In this document: positions 22,154 to 24,309 of the stretch, in pieces
How the letters are laid out: the number at the start of each line of letters is the position of its first letter
Position numbering within the stretch: the first letter of the stretch is position 1
DNA from: a virus
DNA: 24,309 bases
Virus record (IMG/VR): IMGVR_UViG_3300026518_000664
Location: 1 to 24,309 of that record
Strand: one strand, 5' to 3'
Made by a program: the position numbers and the translations under genes
The notes under the pieces: model-generated
What the model was told of the DNA's origin: nothing
Databases searched by the model: none
What the model saw: the letters and a program-made list of their open reading frames with translations, nothing else

Positions 22154-22828
22154 ATGAAAACTTTGTATATTGCACTTCTAACGCTTGTCATGTGGCTATT
22201 TGTCCTGATGGCTTTTGCTATGTTGATGATGGTTGTTTTTAGCGATAAAAACTTGCTTATCCCTGCCGTGCTTCTCTTTGCCACACCAGCTTTGGGCGCA
22301 TGGTATTTGAGGAAAAGAGCGAAGGAGGTAAACATCATGGTCATGTTTCCACAACGCAAGTTGAAGAATAATAAACCTGAAAAGGACATCCACTGCCCGC
22401 ATTGCCAAGCGGCGTTTGAAGAAATGCCAAAGAAAAAAAGACGATGCCCATACTGCAAGGAATGGATATGGCCTATGCGCCCACCTGGTATGCAGCACAA
22501 ACGGCTGACAACCGTTGAACAAGCTTTGGCTTGGAAGCTTGAAGATGCAAAGCTGGACAGCCCACTTAGTTATGCGCGAGAGCTTACGAAACAAAGCTTG
22601 CCATCGACTCAAGCTTTTGACGATGCTGCTGAACAAGAATTTGCTGAGTTTCGTGAAGAAGTTAATGATGGTTTGATTCCTGATGCGTTTGATTTCATAG
22701 CTGCCCCCGATAGCTGCAATATATGCAAGCAATTTGCGCGCAATAGCCCCTACAAACTTGCTGATTTGCCAAAACCAGTGGTGGATACCCATGATGACTG
22801 TAGATGTTGTGTAGCTCCTCATGCCTAA
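22154..22828 (+). CDS. Membrane zinc-ribbon protein with MuF-type C-terminal module (moron candidate)
   Basis: The protein has 224 residues. Two hydrophobic segments (about 4-29 and 33-50) anchor it in the inner membrane. A zinc ribbon follows, with Cys81, Cys84, Cys98 and Cys101 (CPHC, CPYC), then a helical acidic region. The last 50 residues contain Cys188, Cys191, His213, Cys216 and Cys218. They match the end of the phage's own portal/MuF protein in 26 of 50 aligned positions without gaps (IPD-FD-I-APD-C-IC, then LP and DTH). It is the only convincing plus-strand gene, lying between two minus-strand operons. A GGGGG box lies about ten bases before ATG 22154, and a much stronger site precedes internal ATG 22337. 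The function is unknown. Interference with capsid or DNA entry of other phages is my inference. Confidence 0.8.
   Translation: MKTLYIALLTLVMWLFVLMAFAMLMMVVFSDKNLLIPAVLLFATPALGAWYLRKRAKEVNIMVMFPQRKLKNNKPEKDIHCPHCQAAFEEMPKKKRRCPYCKEWIWPMRPPGMQHKRLTTVEQALAWKLEDAKLDSPLSYARELTKQSLPSTQAFDDAAEQEFAEFREEVNDGLIPDAFDFIAAPDSCNICKQFARNSPYKLADLPKPVVDTHDDCRCCVAPHA
22337..22828 (+). CDS. Alternative soluble form of the zinc-ribbon/MuF-tail protein
   Basis: AAGGAGGT lies seven bases before ATG 22337-22339, which is codon 62 of the longer gene and in the same frame. This is one of the best ribosome binding sites in the window and far better than the one at 22154. Starting here gives a 163-aa protein that lacks both membrane segments but keeps the zinc ribbon and the C-terminal module. 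Either both forms are made or this is the real start. Sequence alone cannot decide. Confidence 0.6.
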   Translation: MVMFPQRKLKNNKPEKDIHCPHCQAAFEEMPKKKRRCPYCKEWIWPMRPPGMQHKRLTTVEQALAWKLEDAKLDSPLSYARELTKQSLPSTQAFDDAAEQEFAEFREEVNDGLIPDAFDFIAAPDSCNICKQFARNSPYKLADLPKPVVDTHDDCRCCVAPHA

Positions 22829-23106
22829 CTTCCACCTTGCATACGGATAGCCGATGGGTTGCGCACAATATCCAAAATCGTTACGGCAAATGCACCGGGG
22901 CCTTTCTTTCGCGCCCGCACATATTTGCCGCGTGGGGTGGCGATAAGCTGCTGTTGCTTGAGCGGGGTGTAGGCGTGACGCCAATACATCTGCCGCACTG
23001 AACCCTGAAAGCCTGTGAGCCGCTGCATCTCTTCAGGATTAAAATGCCCGCGCACCACAATGCGCTCGCCAGTCTTAATCAGAAACTCGCCATCATTCGC
23101 GCTCAT
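22825..23106 (-). CDS. Hypothetical protein, last gene of the right-arm operon
   Basis: This 93-aa protein starts at ATG 23106. GGAGG lies four bases upstream, and the start overlaps the previous stop as ATGA. It is basic and soluble: ERIVVRGHFNPEEMQRLTGF is followed by VRQMYWRHAYTPLKQQQL and by RGKYVRARKKGPGAFAVTIL. The basic middle could bind nucleic acid. I recognise no family. Its stop overlaps the stop region of the plus-strand membrane gene, so the two genes converge with no terminator between them. Confidence 0.65.
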   Translation of the reverse strand: MSANDGEFLIKTGERIVVRGHFNPEEMQRLTGFQGSVRQMYWRHAYTPLKQQQLIATPRGKYVRARKKGPGAFAVTILDIVRNPSAIRMQGGS

Positions 23107-23315
23107 GCTTCCTCCAAGGGCGGGTAGCCCATTTTTTTGCGGTAATACCAATCAACAGGCAGCTTTTTCGCATTCGTAACTCGTTTCCAAATCTCGGGCA
23201 TGGCTGCGTAGGCGTTGACGTTTTTTGCTTCATCTATCGCATCACACACTGCATCTAGCCCTATGTTGTCGTGCGCGTCTATGATGCGCTCCAGTATTTT
23301 TCTTAAATCACTCAT
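23103..23315 (-). CDS. Hypothetical small protein
   Basis: This 70-aa protein starts at ATG 23315, in an ATGA overlap with the preceding gene. An in-frame TTG at 23324 is less likely. It is helical: LRKILERIIDAHDNIGLDAV, then MPEIWKRVTNAKKLPVDW and a basic YYRKKMGYPPL end. No family is recognised. The coupled overlap on both sides shows it belongs to the right-arm operon. Confidence 0.62.
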   Translation of the reverse strand: MSDLRKILERIIDAHDNIGLDAVCDAIDEAKNVNAYAAMPEIWKRVTNAKKLPVDWYYRKKMGYPPLEEA

Positions 23316-23485
23316 GTTCCACAAGGCTCTTGGCTTGGTTGCTCTAGTTCTCCAGCTTCACACAGTTTACCGTCTTTGATAATCTGTCTTAAATTGAATA
23401 TCTCAGATTCAAGCTTTGGTATAACCTCATCTTCAAGCTTCCTAATCTTCTTAACGTGTTTAAGTGCTACTTTCTTATAATCCAT
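23312..23485 (-). CDS. Small coiled-coil-like protein (57 aa)
   Basis: This short gene fills the gap between two other small genes. ATG 23485 and the adjacent in-frame ATG 23488 are both possible starts, with GAGGTGGAAG just upstream. The product opens with basic helix (MDYKKVALKHVKKIRKLEDE) and continues VIPKLESEIFNLRQIIKDGK, a heptad-like pattern suggesting a coiled coil. It ends in a short acidic tail with two Cys. The start overlaps the preceding gene's stop, and its own stop overlaps the next start as ATGA. Function unknown. Confidence 0.65.
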   Translation of the reverse strand: MDYKKVALKHVKKIRKLEDEVIPKLESEIFNLRQIIKDGKLCEAGELEQPSQEPCGT

Positions 23486-23669
23486 CATCTTCCACCTCTC
23501 TTTTTTCGATTACTTTTCCATCTTCAACGTCAATCACCACGCTTGCGCCAAGCTTATCCCGAAATAGGGCATAGGTTTCGCTCTGCATAAATTCGGCAAG
23601 GCTTGGCGCATCACGCTGAATCGCCGCCCAAGCCTTTTTCTTTTGCTCTGGCGGCAATTTGGCAAGCAC
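23475..23669 (-). CDS. Hypothetical small protein
   Basis: A 64-aa protein if read from GTG 23669, whose first base is the last base of the upstream TAG. In-frame GTG 23678 and ATG 23714 are alternatives, and no ribosome binding site decides between them. The protein is charged: AKLPPEQKKKAWAAIQRDAP is followed by MQSETYALFRDKLGASVV and an acidic end (EDGKVIEKREVEDDGL). No family is recognised. It belongs to the coupled right-arm operon. Confidence 0.58.
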   Translation of the reverse strand: MLAKLPPEQKKKAWAAIQRDAPSLAEFMQSETYALFRDKLGASVVIDVEDGKVIEKREVEDDGL

Positions 23670-24193
23670 TACACGCACTCGACACCCTTTATTGCCCCAG
23701 ACGCTGCTGCACACATTGCTGCGGCTAACTGTTCGTTGATCACTCCGTATTTAATCCCTCGCCTCAACCTAGCCAGCCTAGCATCAAGCCGCTTATCCAA
23801 CTCATCCTGCAACTCATCTAGTCGCCGATGTGCTTTGGCTAGCCAATGCTCGGTGGTGTCTTCGTTCAAGATGAGCTGTGGCGCAACGGCTTTAGGAAGG
23901 TTACGCTCAAACATCTGCTGGATGCGCTTTTCCCTTTCAGATATAGACCCACCACCTGAATACATTACGCGCGGCGGCACTTCGGCAGCTTTCTTTTTTA
24001 GCTTGCCCTTAAATCTCTTGCGAGACGAGACCACCGCCACGCTCACATTGCCGCTTTCAAGCAGCACCTTATTTCTGGGGAATATCCCCTTAAGCTCATT
24101 CGCGCGGCTTTGCAGTTCACTTGAAGGCAAAGGGGTGTCGATTGAGACAACAAGCACATCATCTTTGCCCATGGATAAGCGGTCTATGTTCAT
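23669..24193 (-). CDS. Hypothetical protein of the right-arm operon
   Basis: The protein has 174 residues. The N-terminal half is mixed alpha/beta (DVLVVSIDTPLPSSELQSRA, then VSVAVVSSRKRFKGKLKKKA, strongly basic). The C-terminal half is a long charged helix (WLAKAHRRLDELQDELDKRL) that may form a coiled coil, followed by an Ala-rich end. AGGAG lies six bases before ATG 24193, which overlaps the preceding stop as ATGA. I recognise no family. The basic segment hints at nucleic-acid contact. Confidence 0.65.
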   Translation of the reverse strand: MNIDRLSMGKDDVLVVSIDTPLPSSELQSRANELKGIFPRNKVLLESGNVSVAVVSSRKRFKGKLKKKAAEVPPRVMYSGGGSISEREKRIQQMFERNLPKAVAPQLILNEDTTEHWLAKAHRRLDELQDELDKRLDARLARLRRGIKYGVINEQLAAAMCAAASGAIKGVECV

Positions 24194-24309
24194 GATTCCT
24201 CTCCTTTATCTTCCACAATATCTGCATCGACCACCTCGGCGTTGTTGAACTGCGGTATGCCTTGGGCGGGATGCAGCAAGCGACCGATATTTCGGCTGAA
24301 CTCGGCGGC
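24190..24309 (-). CDS. C-terminal end of an unidentified gene (partial)
   Basis: The last 39 codons of a gene that begins beyond the window edge, ending in TGA 24192-24190. The visible peptide reads FSRNIGRLLHPAQGIPQFNN and then an acidic tail (DADIVEDKGEES). The ATGA overlap with the next gene and the continuous frame support it as coding. The fragment is too short to identify. Confidence 0.6.
   Translation of the reverse strand, partial: AAEFSRNIGRLLHPAQGIPQFNNAEVVDADIVEDKGEES

Noticed and set aside
22006-22500. Minus-strand ORF of 164 codons opposite the 5' part of the membrane gene
   Set aside because: It has no start signal, is antisense to a better-supported gene, and its end falls in the control region.
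22196-22984. Minus-strand ORF of 262 codons opposite the membrane gene
   Set aside because: It is antisense to the zinc-ribbon gene, whose Cys pattern and portal match are clear, and it also overlaps the 93-aa gene in another frame. It has no ribosome site, and its composition is that of a shadow frame.
1-24309. tRNA, rRNA, CRISPR array, insertion sequence or attachment site
   Set aside because: I saw no cloverleaf-like stretch, no regularly spaced repeats, no transposase and no integrase with flanking repeats. An attachment site could lie outside the window.

Overview
The window is part of a siphovirus-type prophage or phage genome. Almost everything is transcribed right to left (minus strand) in tightly packed genes that overlap through ATGA or TAATG junctions. 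The host is inferred to be Gram-negative, because the lysis cassette ends in an inner-membrane spanin with an embedded outer-membrane lipoprotein spanin. I cannot name the species. No integrase, transposase, lysogeny repressor, tRNA, rRNA, CRISPR array or attachment site is visible.

Right arm (22825-24309, minus): six small unrecognised genes in one coupled operon, probably early or middle phage functions. One of them is cut by the window edge.

Divergent island (21881-22828): a 273-bp intergenic region with several inverted repeats, including a 17-bp operator-like palindrome. It is followed by the only convincing plus-strand gene, a membrane protein with a zinc ribbon. Its C-terminus copies the terminal zinc-type module of this phage's own portal/MuF protein. 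It is the best candidate here for something undescribed, for example a phage-encoded moron that interferes with other phages.

Head block (13373-21880, minus): a 68-aa gene, a Bro-N protein, the large terminase, a portal fused to a MuF-like domain, a ClpP-type protease with a nested in-frame scaffold, a lambda D-like decoration protein, a lambda E-like major capsid protein and an accessory protein. Two intrinsic terminators lie after the capsid gene and after the accessory gene. They could set head-protein stoichiometry. The terminase gene is bracketed by a 20-bp near-perfect direct repeat.

Connector and tail block (2081-13284, minus): connectors and tail completion proteins, a 43-aa Lys/Pro-rich gene, the tail tube, a G/GT tail-assembly chaperone pair made by -1 frameshifting at A_AAA_AAG, a 948-aa tape measure, a distal tail protein, a 945-aa tail-tip protein, a lectin-like tail fibre and a small partner gene.

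Lysis block (1-2084, minus): three multi-spanning membrane proteins, a DUF5675 protein that is the only candidate lytic enzyme, a small holin-like protein and the overlapping Rz/Rz1-type spanins. Together these blocks form a nearly complete virion and lysis program with lambda-like capsid genes but a portal-MuF fusion and a ClpP-type protease.
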